A DNA stretch of 64,000 bases, taken from assembly GCA_038501625.1 (NCBI GenBank), contig JAZAYU010000003.1:4540796-4604795 (forward strand), written 5' to 3'. Both the position numbers and the translations under genes were made by a program. Numbering within the stretch: the stretch's first letter is position 1; each line of letters starts with the position of its first letter. Source of the stretch: Corbicula japonica (lineage: Eukaryota; Mollusca; Bivalvia; Venerida; Cyrenidae). Below are positions 1 through 14,200 of this stretch, piece after piece. The notes below the pieces were generated by a model. It saw only the letters and a list, made by a program, of their open reading frames with translations. It was not told the origin of the DNA and made no database searches.

Positions 1-3000
1 ATACAGTCGATAAAATCATATGTCCATGCATTTATCCCTTCGGTCGACCCAGTCCTACGTTCATCCCTACAGTCGACTCAGCCCTACGTCCTGTGTTCAT
101 TTCCACAATAGACCTATTCTTATGTCTTGCATTCTTTTCTACAGTCGACCCAGCCCTACGTCCTACGTTCATCCTTACAGTCGACCCAGCCCTACGTCCT
201 ACATTCATTTCTACGGTCGATCCAGCCCTACGTCCTACGTTCATTCGTACAGTCGACCCAGCCCTACGACCTACGTTCATTTCTACGGTCGACCAAGCCC
301 TTTGTCCTACGTTCATCCCTACAGTCGACCCAGCCCTACGTTCTACGTTCATCCCTACCGTCGACCCAGCCCAACGTCTTACATTCTTTTTTACGGTCGA
401 CCTAGCCCTACGTCCTACGTTCATCCCTACAGCCGACCCAGCCCTTAGTGCTACATTCATTTCTACGGTCGACCCAGCCCTACGTCCTATGTTCATTCCT
501 AAAGTGAACCCAGCCCTACGTCCTACATTTATTTCTACGGTCGACCAGCCCTACGTCCTACGTTCATCCCTACCGTCGACCCAGCCCTATGTCTTATGCT
601 CATTTCTAGAGTCGACCTAGTCTTATGTCTTGCATTCATTTCTGCGTTCGATCCAGTCCTATGTCCTACGTTAATTTCTACGGCCGACCAAGCCCTCTGT
701 CCAACGTTCATCCCTACCGTCGACCCAGCCCTACGTTCTACGTTCATTTCTTTAGTCGACAAAATCATATGTCCATGCATTTATCCCTTTCGGTCGACCC
801 AGTCCTACGTCTTACGTTCATTTCTACAGTCGACCTAGTCTTATGTATTGCATTTATTTCTAAGGTCGACTCAGTCCTACGTCCTACGTTCATTACTACG
901 GTCGACCAAGCCCTCCGTCCAACGTTCATCCCTACCGTCGACCCAGCCCTACGTTCTACGTTTATTTCTACAGTCAATAAAATGTTGTGTCCATGCATTT
1001 ATCCCTTCGGTTGACCAAGTCCTACGTTGTTTCCTACCGTCGACCCTGCCCTACGTTTTACGTTCATTTCTACAGTCGACAGAATAATATGTCCATGCAT
1101 TTATCCTTTCAGTCGACCCAGTCCTACGTCCTACGTTCATCCCTACCGTCGACTCAGCCCAACGTCCTACATTCATTTCTACCGTCGACATAGTCTTATG
1201 TCTTGCATTTCTTTCTACGGTCGACCCAATTCTACGTCCGACGTTCATTTCTACGGTCGACCCAGCCCTCCATCCAACGTTCATCACTACCGTCGACCGA
1301 GCCCTATGTTCTACGTTCATTTCTACAGTCGACAAAATCATGTGTCCATGCATTTATCACTTCTGTCGACCCAGTCCTTCGTCCTAACTTTACCCCTATC
1401 GTCGACCCAGCCCTACGTCCTACGTTCATTTCTACAGTCGACCTAGTCGTATGTCTTTCATTCATTTCTACGGTCGACTCAGTACTACGTCCTACGTTCA
1501 TTTCTACTGTCGACCCAGCCCTCCGTCCAACGTTCATTCCTACCGTCGACCCGGCCCTACGTTCTACGTTCATTTCTCCAGTCGACAAAATCATATGTCC
1601 ATGCATTTATCCCTTCGGTCGACCCAGTCCTACGTCATACGTTCATCCATACCGTCGACCCAGCCCTACGTCCTACATTCATTTCTATGGTCGACCCAGC
1701 CCTACGTCCTACGTTCATCCCTACAGTCAACCCAGCCTTACGTCCTACATTCATTTCTACGGTCGACCCAGTCCTACGTCCTAAGTTCATCCCTATCGTC
1801 GACCCAGCCCTACGTCCTACGTTCATTTCTACAGTCGACCTAGTCTTATGTCTTGCATTCATTTCTACGGTGTACCCAGTTCTACGTCCTACGTTCATTT
1901 CTACGGTCGTCTTAGCCCTCCGTTCAACGTTCATCCCTATCGTCGTCCCAGCCCAACATTCTACGTTCATTTATACAGTCGATAAAATCATATGTCCATG
2001 CATTTATCCCTTCGGTCGACCCAGTCCTACGTCCTACGTTCATCCCTACCGTCGACCCAGCCCTACGTCCTGTGTTCATTTCTACAATAGACCTATTCTT
2101 ACGTCTTGCATTCTTTTCTACAGTCGGCCCAGCCCTACGTCCTACGTTCATCCTTACAGTCGACCCAGCCCTTCGTCCTACATTTATTTCTACGGTCGAA
2201 CCATCCCTACGTCCTACATTCATTTCTACGGTCGATCCAGCCCTACGTCCTACTTTCATCCCTACAGTCGACCAAGCCCTACGTCCTACGTTCATTTCTA
2301 CGGTCGACCCAGCCCTTTGTCCTACGTTCATCCCTACAGTCGACCCAACCCTACGTCCTACGTTCATCCCTACAGTCGACCCAGCCCAACGTCTTACATT
2401 CATTTTTACGGTCGACCTAGCCATACGTCCTACGTTCATCCCTACAGCCGACCCAGCCCTACGTCCTACATTTCTACGGTCGACCTAACCCTACGTCCTA
2501 TGTTCATTCCTAAAGTAAACCCAGCCCTACGTTCTACATTCATTTCTGCGGTCGACCCAGCCCTACGTCCTACGTTCATCCCTACCGTCGACCCAGCCCT
2601 ATGTCCTACGTTCATTTCTACAGTCGACCTAGTCTTCTGTCTTGCATTAATTTCTACGGTCGATCCAGTCCTACGTCCTACGTTCATTTCTACGGCCGAC
2701 CCAGCCCTCCGTCCAACGTTCATCCCTACCGTCGACCCAGCCCTACGTTCTACGTTCATTTCTATAGTCGACAAAATCATATGTCCATGCATTTATCCCT
2801 TCGGTCGACCCAGTCCTACGTCATACGTTCATCCCTACCGTCGACCCAGCCCTACGTCCTACGTTCATTTCTACTGTCGACCTAGTCTTATGTCTTGCAT
2901 TTATTTTTACAGTCGACCCAGTCCTACGTCCTAAGTTGATTTCTACGGTCGACCCAGCCCTCCGTCCAAAGTTCATCCCTACCGTTGACCCAGCCCTACG

Positions 3001-3454
3001 TTCTACATTCATTTCTACAGTCGACAAAATCTTGTGTCGATGCATTTATCCCTTCGGTTGACCCAGTTCTACTTTCATCCCTACCGTCGACCCAGCCCTA
3101 CGTCCTACGTTCATTTCTACAGTCGACCTAGTCTTATGTCTTGTATTCATTTCTACGGTCGACCCAGTCCTACATTCATTTCTACGGTCGACCCAGCCCT
3201 CCGTCCAACGATCATCCCTACCGTCGACCCAGCCATACGTTCTACGTTCATTTCTACAGTCGACAAAATAATATGTCCATGCATTTTTCTTTTCGGTCGA
3301 CCCAGTCAAATGAATGCAAGACATAAGACTAGGTCGACTGTAGAAATGAACGTAGGACGTAGGGCTGGGTCGACAGTTGGGATGAACGTAGGACGTAGGA
3401 CTGGGTCGACCAAAGGGATAAATGCATAGACATATGATTTTGTCGACTGTAGAA
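1..3454. repeat. 36-bp minisatellite array with longer-range duplication and inverted right end
   Basis: The unit is about 36 bp, each copy starting with a GTCGAC (SalI) core followed by CCAGCCCTACGTCC and a TACGTTCAT-type half. A variant carrying AAAATCATATGTCCATGC recurs at about 8, 757, 973, 1075, 1330, 1585, 1977, 2769, 3021 and 3262, marking a higher-order pattern. Positions 1-600 closely match 1973-2560, a duplication offset by about 1,972 bp. From about 3306 to 3454 the unit runs in reverse complement. Because 36 is a multiple of 3 and the unit lacks stops in several frames, both strands show long spurious open frames. It probably lies in an upstream intron or 5' flank of the giant gene. 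Confidence 0.95.
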
Positions 3455-3658
3455 TCGTTAGACTGTATCATTCGAAATACATTGTATATTGATTAAAATC
3501 AAAATGTTAACCAGTTTTGCTAGTTATATTTAATTTCCGATTTCTGTGTAAAATTTAGCGTGCAGCTTTGGTAATATTACACCTAGACTGGAGTTTTATC
3601 GTAATAAATACCGTCTCAGGAAACGTTATAACTGTATAATAATTTCTCTCTTTTTCAG
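3455..3658. other. Unique AT-rich sequence between satellite and first visible exon
   Basis: About 200 bases with no repeat or coding signal, ending in the pyrimidine-rich acceptor TCTCTCTTTTTCAG before 3659. I read it as the 3' end of an intron whose donor lies left of the window. Confidence 0.7.
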
Positions 3659-5254
3659 AATGTAGCGCATTTGGAGATGCCGACACAGTTTTAGACAGCA
3701 TGTCATGCCATTTGAAATCATCCTGCACGGCAATAGACTGCTGTATAACAGTCAATCCTTTAGCCAGAAATATTCATGCGTTCCTTGACATCAATGCCTG
3801 CGAACAGACTGTTTCAGTTGGCATTGAACAGTTTCAATTTGAATTCGATTTGATTGATTACGAATTTGGAATTCAAGAACATTTCTGGTTGCAGAAAATA
3901 TTTAGAATAGAGTAAGTTGTTTTGCTGACAGCAACAGTCAGATATATACTGTCACTCAGTTTTTAAATATGTTACGATCTGCGGCTTTCGGGTGAAAGGC
4001 CCTTTAATGCATTGTCGCCTTTGTTAATAGATCGCTGAAAAAAGTGGTTTGAAACTCGATTGTATTTTTATTAATATTCCGATGATATCAATATTAAATT
4101 TACACTGCTTTATTACTGAGCATTAATGTTTAAGACTATTTTCTATAGCGGTATACTTTTTACATGTGTTTATTCCTACTTTGCTTTAAGGCTCAACACG
4201 CTTTAAAGATAAAAAAAAAAGTCAATTTTTGTCTTTTGTTAAACTGCCTTATAGGTCATAGTGAGCCTTAGTCCGGTAAAATATCTTGATAACCTTAAAT
4301 GAAATGCAATCAGGTACATGAAAGTGTTCCTTGAAATATTGAATTTGGTTTCAAAGTCATATTTAAAAGGTATTCATCTATGTCGCTTAGACGTTACACT
4401 TTCTTGTCATGTCTGGTGAAGTTTTATCTCAGCTTCTTAATTTCATTATCCAACAGATTTTGAGGGTCAGTGATCTAGTTTTTTCAAAGTTAATAGAGAA
4501 TGAAAGCAAATAAAGTATGCAATTAATGAATAATGGTCTCTGAAACATAATAACACATTATAATTTTTGTTTACCACGCTGTCATTTATTAGACATTGCT
4601 TTACTTGTTTTATATGACATGTATACTTTAAAATGTTTTATTTTCTTTCACGCATTTTATTATTATTCAATTTTAAATTATTTATCTAGTTTTCAGCTAT
4701 ATGATTTAAAGGAAGACGGTGTCTACGTCATTAATTTGGATATAAGCATCTGCTTAGAGACTTCAAATTGTGTAAAAGGGACGACCGTGTTATCAAAGGC
4801 TGTCCTGCCTAAACCAATATGCAAACTCAACGAAGGATATGCTATCACAAGTTAGTCTACTTGAAAACACGGAAAATTTATTTAATTAAACACCCGTTTC
4901 GTTGGTTTTAATAAAACAATTATAACCGACTTTGCTTTTTACAATATCTTAATGTTAACAGTTAAAAAATTTCTACTGAAAGTAATCTAAGTAACTGACA
5001 ACATAATAAACGTTTAACCTGTAAGTATTTTTTATTGTTAAACGTCATAATTCCATTAATTATACTTTAAAACGTTGTTTCAGATTTTTCATTAAACGCG
5101 TGGCTTCAAGGAAACAATCTTCTAGCAACTGATATTCTAGGAGGATTAGACCAATCGAAGCTCTTGTCTCAAATCGGACTTTCTCGCTATCTGAAAGAAA
5201 CGCAGTGTTTTCCTGATGATTTCACAATAGCTCGTACAACTGAAAATTCTACAG
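3659..5254 (+). CDS. Cysteine-rich module 1 (exons AB, C, D)
   Basis: Exons 3659-3911 (fused A+B), 4690-4850 (C) and 5084-5254 (D), with phases 1-2, 2-1 and 1-1. Part A has six Cys, including SCTAIDCC and INAC, then VGIEQF and YEFG. B follows without an intron (WLQKIFRIE). C reads YVINLDISICLETSNC and then LPKPIC. D reads FSLNAWLQGN, then IGLSRYL and one Cys. The C acceptor is TATCTAG at 4689 rather than the nearer TTTCAG at 4696, because only 4689 keeps the frame and gives the D-F-Q-L start matching module 2. Introns 3912-4689 and 5255-6121 show nothing recognisable. The function of the module is unknown. Confidence 0.88.
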
Positions 5255-8200
5255 GTATGTTAAGACTATGACATATTCAGTGCCACTCAATGATAACCGC
5301 CTAAGCAAGGTTCTGTATGTACAAGTCGATATTGTATATAGTCTTAACATAATATCAGCATTGACTTCACACGTTTCCTACAGAAATGACAATGGTATTT
5401 ACTTCGTATATCTTCTAAATTGAGAATGCAAATCTATATACATCTTCAGAAAAAAATCTGCTAAGCAATTCAGGTTTTACGCAAAATTTTTGATATTGAA
5501 CCGAAAGAAGTCATGAAGAAAGACTAACTCCTGAAAACGGTAAATATTTTGACAAATCGTATTTTGTATTTAATAAAAATTCACATTTATTCTACGCCAT
5601 TTTTCTTATTTTTAACGTGTGCTTGGTAATTTAAGAATTCAAAAACAGCTACAGATGAATACATTTCTTACTAAAATCTGATTGGCAATAAGTTTTTACC
5701 TACAATTCATTTTAAAATTTAACTCAAAGCCTGTTTTAGACATTTGAAATATTTGGAACCAATTAATTAACCAACAGTTAATTTAAACCAGTGTTAACCC
5801 GTATTGGTCTAATCATTCATGCTGTTTATGATCTAATGAAATCAAAATCGCTATCTCGATTATGTATTCTTAGATTCGCTTTATCTTTAAAAAAGAATTG
5901 TATGAAACGCAGGATACTTTTTTAAAATAAATTTGCCTTAAATGTTGAAACGTTTAAAAATCTATTTTATTACTTTTGGCGAAAACATATGAGGAATTAG
6001 TTTGTTTCCAATTAATAAAACCTGATGAATTTTCAGCCCTGGTACTTCACATTTTATCAGCAAACAGTTACTTTGAAATATGATAGTTTTTGTTCACATT
6101 TCCAGTTTATTTTTTTTCCAGCATGTGCTTTGAGCAAAAATCTCATGCAGCTACCATCAGAAATCCAGTGTTATTTGCGCACGTGCACGGACCTACGTTG
6201 CTGCATATCTGTGGACTCTTTAAACAGAAATTTTGATATAAGATTTAGTGTTGACAACTGCCAGTATAAATTGCTCATTAAAATTGAAGAATTTAGCGCT
6301 GAAATATCTCTATTGGAGTTTGACTGGAACGTTGAGCATGAAGTATTCTTGAAAGGAATTATTCGAATCAGGTAGGCATGTTTGCTAAAAGACGAATTCT
6401 ATTCAAACTCTATTTTGTCAGTGTATTTTATTTGCTAAAACTTTTAAGTCAACAAAAATGCAATATTGAAAAAAACACGTACCTGCTATATGTAAATGTG
6501 TATTGTAACTCATATAGGATAATTATAGGTTATTAGACGTTTTACTGTACAATACGCGAATATATTTGGACGAGTACACAGCTTGAAAAGTCATATTGGA
6601 CAAGCCGTTAGGCGAGTCCAATATGAAATTTCAAGCTGTGTACGAGTTCAAATATATCCCGTATTGTACAGTAAAACGTCTAATAACCTATTTATTCTAC
6701 ATCTAATAAATGAAGCATGACTTTTCAAGCGTTTAAAGACTATTCCATATATATTCCATATTGTACGGTCCAATATTTTATTAAGTTTTTCATTCGGATC
6801 ATTTTTTACGGTCAACGGCTTTTATCGTTGTAAAACAATGGTAAAGTGCATTTGCACTTAATCATCCAATATGAAAAAATACGGACTTTTTGGATCCAAT
6901 ACAGGAAAATATTGGACGGTCACGTGGTACAATTAAAGGACGCTCATTGGATGAATTTATTAGATGTAGAATAAATTCCAGTTATTTGTTTGTTCATATG
7001 AGAACCTGTTGGGGCAAGTGTGAGTTTGGTGCACACTAGAACCTGGTTTAAACGTGGCAACCCCTTGGGGTTTTCTTTTTTTTTTTCGTTAATTGTTTGT
7101 GATGTATATTTTGAAATTGATCATTGTATAATCATGTTATTTAATCCTAAATGTTTTTATAATGTTCGTCTTTTATAAGCCTTTTTATTAGGCTTATTCA
7201 TACATACATGGTTGCCTTAAATAATTTTTAAAAATGGCCATTTACAATAAAATACCATACATGAGCCGACCTATTGCTCATCCAAAAAAATAAGACCAGC
7301 TGTGACTCGTGGAACACGAAAACTAACTCTTAATTTCTTTTTCAGATTCCAAATCGAGGATCTCCGTGGACAAAATGCCTTTGTTCTAACATTAAGAACT
7401 GAAGTATGTCTTGAGTTTGGAGCAGTCTGTGCGCTCAATCAATTGATATTCGACAAAACTAAGTTTTCCCGAAACTTCTGTAGTTGGTTAAAAACCAATC
7501 ACTTTGCAATTGAAGGTATTATTTTTTACATTGGTGTACATTACTTTTAAGAAGAAAGAGTCTTATTCAAATTTATATTTACACTCACTTTATCTGCGAA
7601 GGCGTAATTAGATATGACTATTTTTTATTAGGTTTTAAAACACTTGGTGTGAGGTTTAACACTGATACTTTGCTTTGACTTGTCGTCAGAAGGACTTTTT
7701 ACCAGCATTTGTTGCAAAAAAAAAGTCATCAGCTCGGCTGGTCGAAATGACATGTCCTAACAGCCATTCCAAAATGCGTATTATTGCAATTACCTTCGAA
7801 TATTTTAGTAAAACAAAGTTGTAATATTATTAAGGAATAAATCGATATTTTCTTGCGTTCATTTGGGCTTGAAAATCATGCGTGATGTTTAAGTGTGTTA
7901 CCTATTGAGCTAAAGAACATCTTGCTTTATAAAACAAAGAAAGAATGTGTTAATTTCATATTACTAACTGCTACAAATATCATATTTCTTTTATACAGAT
8001 TTTTCTCTACTTGAATGGAAACTGAGAAACAAATTACAGCCGGCTAATTTATTGGTAGAGCCATATCCCAGCATTCTACTCGATTACCTCGGATTGTCAT
8101 CATATATGAACCCAACACCATGCTCCGTTCAACAAAATCAATACACAAACGGATGGAAAAACGGTAAGGTTCCTGTTAACTCATAATAAAATCAGTCGTA

Positions 8201-11200
8201 AAACATATGATGCAAACACAATTTCGAACATAATTAAAGGCAGTTTTGCAAAGAATTATCATTTATGCACAATTTCGAGCACTTTCATTTTAACTTCTTT
8301 CATCAAATATCCTTTAAAATTTATTTTCAATTAAATTCATCAATGTTCATGAAACCCGGATGGAACTTTACTTCGGACATTGATTAACACATGGTAATGT
8401 TTTCATAATTCATACCAATTTAATGGTGTTTATGTTTCGAATATATTATATTTTAACACAAATATATATTGATGTATATACCTTTATTTCTCATTTACAG
8501 ACTGAATCAAACCAAGCCCTAAATATATGCTCATACTTGATCGGCTTTAATGTTTCATTTTCATCTTAATCAGTCCAGGGAATCTTCTCATTACAAAAAA
8601 TAAAACTTGTTGAATGAATGAAAGATGCATGTGTTATATTGGTCTGCTAAAAAAATTCGTTGAATGCTTTAATTTCTGAAATACATGCAAGACATTAAAA
8701 TTAAAACAAATTAGAAAATCCTCTTTGTGTTTCTGTAGATTGCCCTTCACCAATTACTTTGGCTGCACTCCGAAAAGGAATGTTTTGCAACGTTTCTCCA
8801 ACGTGTGCTAAGATAGACTGTTGCATGACTGAAATCACGCTAAGTAAAAACTTTGCCTTTGGAATTGACATCAGCAACTGCAACAACACTGTCAGCGTTT
8901 ATGTTGAAAGATACTTGATGACAAAAAGTTTTAAAGAGTACAAATGGGGTAAGGTTGTTATTTTTATATTATTGTTTCATTAAAAATATTTTTAAAAAGT
9001 TCAAACACGGACTGCTTTTGCCAAGTATAAAGTGTTCATCCGAGTGAAATAGGTATGAAAACATGTTAATTATCGTAAAAAAGACACCTGTTCCATGCTA
9101 TATCAAAATGTATATTTTTTATTACAACATTGAAATTACTTCAGCAAGACCAATTATTCTTTTAGAAAGAAATATTTTTGTTACCTGTGATAAATTCTCA
9201 AAAAGACGTATTGATTTCCGGCCAGTTTTCTTTTCTCACAATAAACCCAAATGTGTGAAAATAAAAAGATTGATTGTGATGTTAATCTCTCCAATTAAAA
9301 AGTAATTCTTTAAAAGTTATTCGTTTGACTCCATTTCACAATTGAAACTAGAATTATTGATCAAAAATATAATACGACCCGTGCTTTAGTTTCAGAGGAA
9401 TTCTTTCATCAACTGAATTGAAATATTATTACAGAATTTTAAATTTTCCTTTCGTTGTATTTTTTCAGGGGACGACTTGCAGCTTAATTTTGGAGGAATA
9501 ATTCGATTAGGGTATATTTAATTATTTTAATTATTTGATCGAAAATGACACTGGCAAGTTCGTTTATCTTAATACTAAATAATCCCAAACTATTATTACA
9601 TTTAGTGAAAGAATTAGGCTAAGACTTAAACTAGTCGGATTGGTTGTTTTATCTCTGGAACCCGTTGGGACAACTTACAGATTTTTGTTGTCAATTGTTT
9701 TAATTATTTACAATAAAGCGAAACGTGAAAATTATTATGTAGGTGTAGTGTGAAGGCTTTTTTCTATTGATTGTATTTCATTGTTTTCAGTAAATATTGT
9801 AGGTGTTATATTTTAATCTTCAGACTTTCTCTGCGGAATCTCAAAAATGAAAAGAAGTTTTTACTCGGCGCTGGTATAAACGTCTGTTTTGAATCGACTG
9901 CATCCTGCGGAGTACAATCTACTCTATTTGACAGAGTGTTATTGCCAAAAGAAATATGTAATTGGAAAAGAGGATTTGCCATACAGGGTGAATAGTTTCT
10001 TAGTTTTCTTCATTTCAGCTTTCGTTTTCATTTTCTTTCATATATAACATTCTTTTATTTTCGTTCTTTAAACAGCGAAAACTATCTGGATTGTGGCTTT
10101 GATATTTAGATTATGATAATGATATTAAAAAGTAGCTTGATAAATTTTGAGGTCAATGTAAATGAAGAAACAGTTACGTGTATGAAGATATTTTTAATAA
10201 TTGATTTTATTGTTAATCTATTTGCTTACTTGCGAACTTAATGTTTTCATTTCAGATTTCTCTCTTCAGAAGTGGTATGCCAATCAACAGTTGAACTACG
10301 GTACTGTTTTAAATGACTACTACTCGGGAAAGTTGATGGAATTGTTGAACATGTCGCCGTTTTTAAAACAGGAGAAATGTCCGTATAACACGTCTCTATC
10401 TGGAACTTTCACTTCAGGTATAGTAAAATATTAAGGATGGGACAATTTCATGGTTTAACAATTGAGTATTAAATGATTTGTATTCAGGATTGAACAGATA
10501 TTTGATGGTTTTCATTTGGGTATGGAAAACAATTGGGTTGTTTGAAGTGTGTGAATCCCGAACTTGAAACATTTCAAACCCAAAAGAAAAACATATAATA
10601 TATATTCAGTCATTATATTCACACACATAAGTACGCTCATTGATACAAAAATTATGAAAAGAATTCGTTTTATGAATGTATTTTTAAATGGCTGTTGGAG
10701 CAGCCACGTTGACTGACGGCTTCCTTTTTCGCAGCAACTTATTACAATAACGTGTGGGCGGCTTTTACCATGGCAACGCCTCTAGAATACGTCACGCTGG
10801 GTACCATCAGAAATTTCGATTCGTTAGGTGAATCATACATCACAATTCGTGGAGGATGAAGTTGAAATGTATTGTTATGGTAATACAAGAATGTGCCTTG
10901 TTTTTTCACCTCATACATTGTTTATTTACAACAAAACGATATAAACCGCCTAGGCGCAGTCATCGTCAATGTAAAGAGAGGCCATTAGGATCGGATGGTT
11001 ATAATTTAAATAAATAACAATTATCAATAAACTAACATAGTAATATTAAAACCTATAGACAAACTACTTTGGTTTTATTCAGAATGTCCGCATATCATCG
11101 ATACGCCGACCTTGCCTAGTAACATTCACTGTCACGTAAAACCAACTTGTACTGCTGTGTATTGCTGTCTGAATATTGACTTCCTGAACGAAACCGTTGA

Positions 11201-14200
11201 TTTGGACTTCGATATTGACTCATGCGCATATCAGGCAAAATTTATGGTCGAAAATTATGGATATACGAAACAACTGTTCAATTATTCCTGGGGAACAAGT
11301 GAAGAAGTTTGGCTTTTCGGTTTTATTCGGCTTAGGTAGGTTTTTTTTTTAGCTGTTATGCATAGTTTTACACAATACCTAAATCTGACTTTTTAAAATC
11401 GGGATTAACATCGGGGTGCTCAATACCGAAACATATTCTAATAACAGAGTTTCGGTGTTACTATATTTTTATATCAAACAGCTATGTGTAATATAAAAGC
11501 AGTGTTGCAATACGCTTAACTTGATAAAAGTATGGGGTATTTTGTGACCTTCAGCTGCTCTCTCAAGTATTATGCACATACTGTATATATCCCTGATGCA
11601 CAGTATTTTTGTTATTTTTGGCCCATCACTAAATTCCAATGTTTCTGAATGTATCTGCGGTAAAACGATTAATCTGCAAAGCGGCGATTGGGTCTCACAC
11701 TGTCGCTGATGGGTTTTTATTACTTCTTGCATTAAACATTTTAACTGAATTTTAGTGTCGACGTGTACCATCTTAGTGGCGGAGGAAATTATCTTGCAAA
11801 TATGAATGTCAGCATTTGCACAGAATCCAGTTTTGTATGCCAGACTAACATAATAGTCCTCAGAAACACAAAGTTACCCAAGGTTCAATGTGACTGGAAT
11901 TCAGGATTTGCCCAACCCGGTATGTATGGCAAAACATATCATTGTGTTTCAAAGTAAAAGCAAGAACAGGAAGATATACTAACATTGAGTTTTTGTATGC
12001 AACATTAACAAAATCTGCAAAACTGGAAACAAACATTCTTTTTGTCAGAAAACGTCAAATAACACATAGTATGATACAAGTCGTGTAACTACTAAACCAC
12101 TTTAAAATGAGTTTTATAAATATAATGTGAAGGGAACAAAAATTAAATCGTATCCTTGACAAAAGTATGTAATCGGTAAATCCTACCAAAGAGCATTTGT
12201 TTTGCAATAAGACAGCAGGCCTTCGTTGCCAATGGCAAATTTTCACATCTGAACCTAACAAGAAAAATACAAAATGCAACATAATAAAGGCCTCATGTAG
12301 GTCAACATTTACATATAAAAACCTTGAGTTCTCTTGAAACATCATTTTATCAAATATTCTCCCGTCCTTAGCCTTGAAAATACGTTTTGACAACCTTCTT
12401 TTTCGCTGCGTGGGGAGGCTGTGTTTGGTGAGTGTGGCGATGCCTGATATGCATACGACACTTTTTTACAGTAATAAGCAGATTAAGTTAAGAAAATGGA
12501 ATTCGGTAGTAAACAGTATTTGATTTAACTACATTAGGACATGACAACAATTCTACAGGCGAAACAAGAACTTTTATTTTTTTAAATGTGTGTATGCTAT
12601 AGAAATGTAAGTGTAATTTTTATTTACTATGTATTACTCATTTATTTCTATCCCTTCAGACTTCGAATTAGATGCATGGTACAAATCTGTAGGGCTACCG
12701 GTTGGGACAGCGCTAAGCGACAAATTTGTTTACATATTAGCTGACGAACTGAATTTGTCACCTTATTTTGCGGAACAGTGCTCGATGGGAAAGAAAACTT
12801 TCAACACGACTGACGAAAATTGGCAAGATGGTATGCTACGTGATTCAACAAACAAAATAACTATTTTTCTAACAGAAACTAGTGCTACACCAACAAAAAA
12901 AGTCTAAAAACACTTGTCCTTACTATTGTTTTAAATATGTGATCAATGTCACAGTGGACTGCTGCGGTATGGTGCTGTTTATGCCGCATAATGAATAACA
13001 CCACTGCTGATTTTGCTACTGCCCATTAGTGTCTCCTGTATCATGAATGATTTAATGGGGAGCAGCAATAATATTTGTAGAATTTTAGTTTGTGCTTCTC
13101 TTCTTCGAACAAGTATTTTACATAATCAAGTAAAGCATATGACTCATGGCATACATTTATATTGTAGATTGTCCACATAGTTTGAAATTACCAGAATTGC
13201 CTAGTGCAATGTCCTGTCGGATTACATCTTATTGCACGGGCATTGAGTGTTGCATGGATGTACCTTTACTCAGAAGAAGTGTGCACGTGTTTATCTTTGT
13301 GTACACTTGCACGAACACGTTGGAGATTGGAATCGAAAAAATGAAATACACTGTCAGCCTTTCGGATTTTGACTGGGGAAATGAAAAAGTTGTCAGTTTA
13401 CAGGGAGTGTTTAAAATCAGGTAAACTTGGAATAAAAATTAAAAAGGAATAAGTCTCATAGCTCCAGGTTCTGTCGTAACGTAATATTTACATAAAGTAT
13501 CTGTACAAATTTTTACGCATCCTAAACGAAACAGGAATTGTGTACATATATTTAATTACGATGCTTTTCCTCCCTAAAATGATACTTTGCAAAATTTGTC
13601 AAATTTTAATTATTGTTTTTAAATTGTATTATTGTAAAAGATCGCTGGTGTTTATAATTAATTACTTTGATGGATCGAAATGTTAATCAAATTGAAAAAG
13701 ATTGAAGTTTTAATATTTTATGAACAGTCACATATGCATGTATAATATTTATTAGTAAATTTTTGTTCTATTTCAGATTTTACTTGGAAAACTTGCAAAA
13801 CGAAAGAGCTTTGCTAGTGACTTTAAGCCTTCAAACTTGTTTTTCGTCAAATTTACCTTGTTCTAGCTCTATTGATATTCTCACCAATCAGAAACTTCCG
13901 AAGCAAGTTTGTGACATGAGTATGGGGTTTAAAATACCTGGTTAGTAACACCATCGTTTTAAATACTAGTCTTTCAGTTTCTAAGGTGTAAACTTATTCT
14001 CCTTATTTTGACAAAATTGCTGTTATCTTTTATTTTATATGCCCCATAAAATAGTTAAAGGTTATCGATTAAGACACGTAAACCTCACGAACGCTGTTTT
14101 AGTTTATAAATTACATTTAGACGTTTAGAGCATTCTTTCACGCAAGTTCATCTCTCGTGTGACATACAATGTCAGTTGATTCTTAACCACATAACGGGAG

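Noticed and set aside
1687..2934. 415-codon open frame (and many overlapping ones) in the 36-bp array
   Set aside because: The period is a multiple of three and the unit lacks stops in several frames on both strands, so long frames arise automatically. There are no splice signals or codon features to support coding.
1..3454. CRISPR-like regular repeat
   Set aside because: Units are contiguous and diverged, with no unique spacers, in eukaryotic DNA.
9063..9305. 80-codon frame between module 3 A and B
   Set aside because: It is intronic, with no similarity to any module part.
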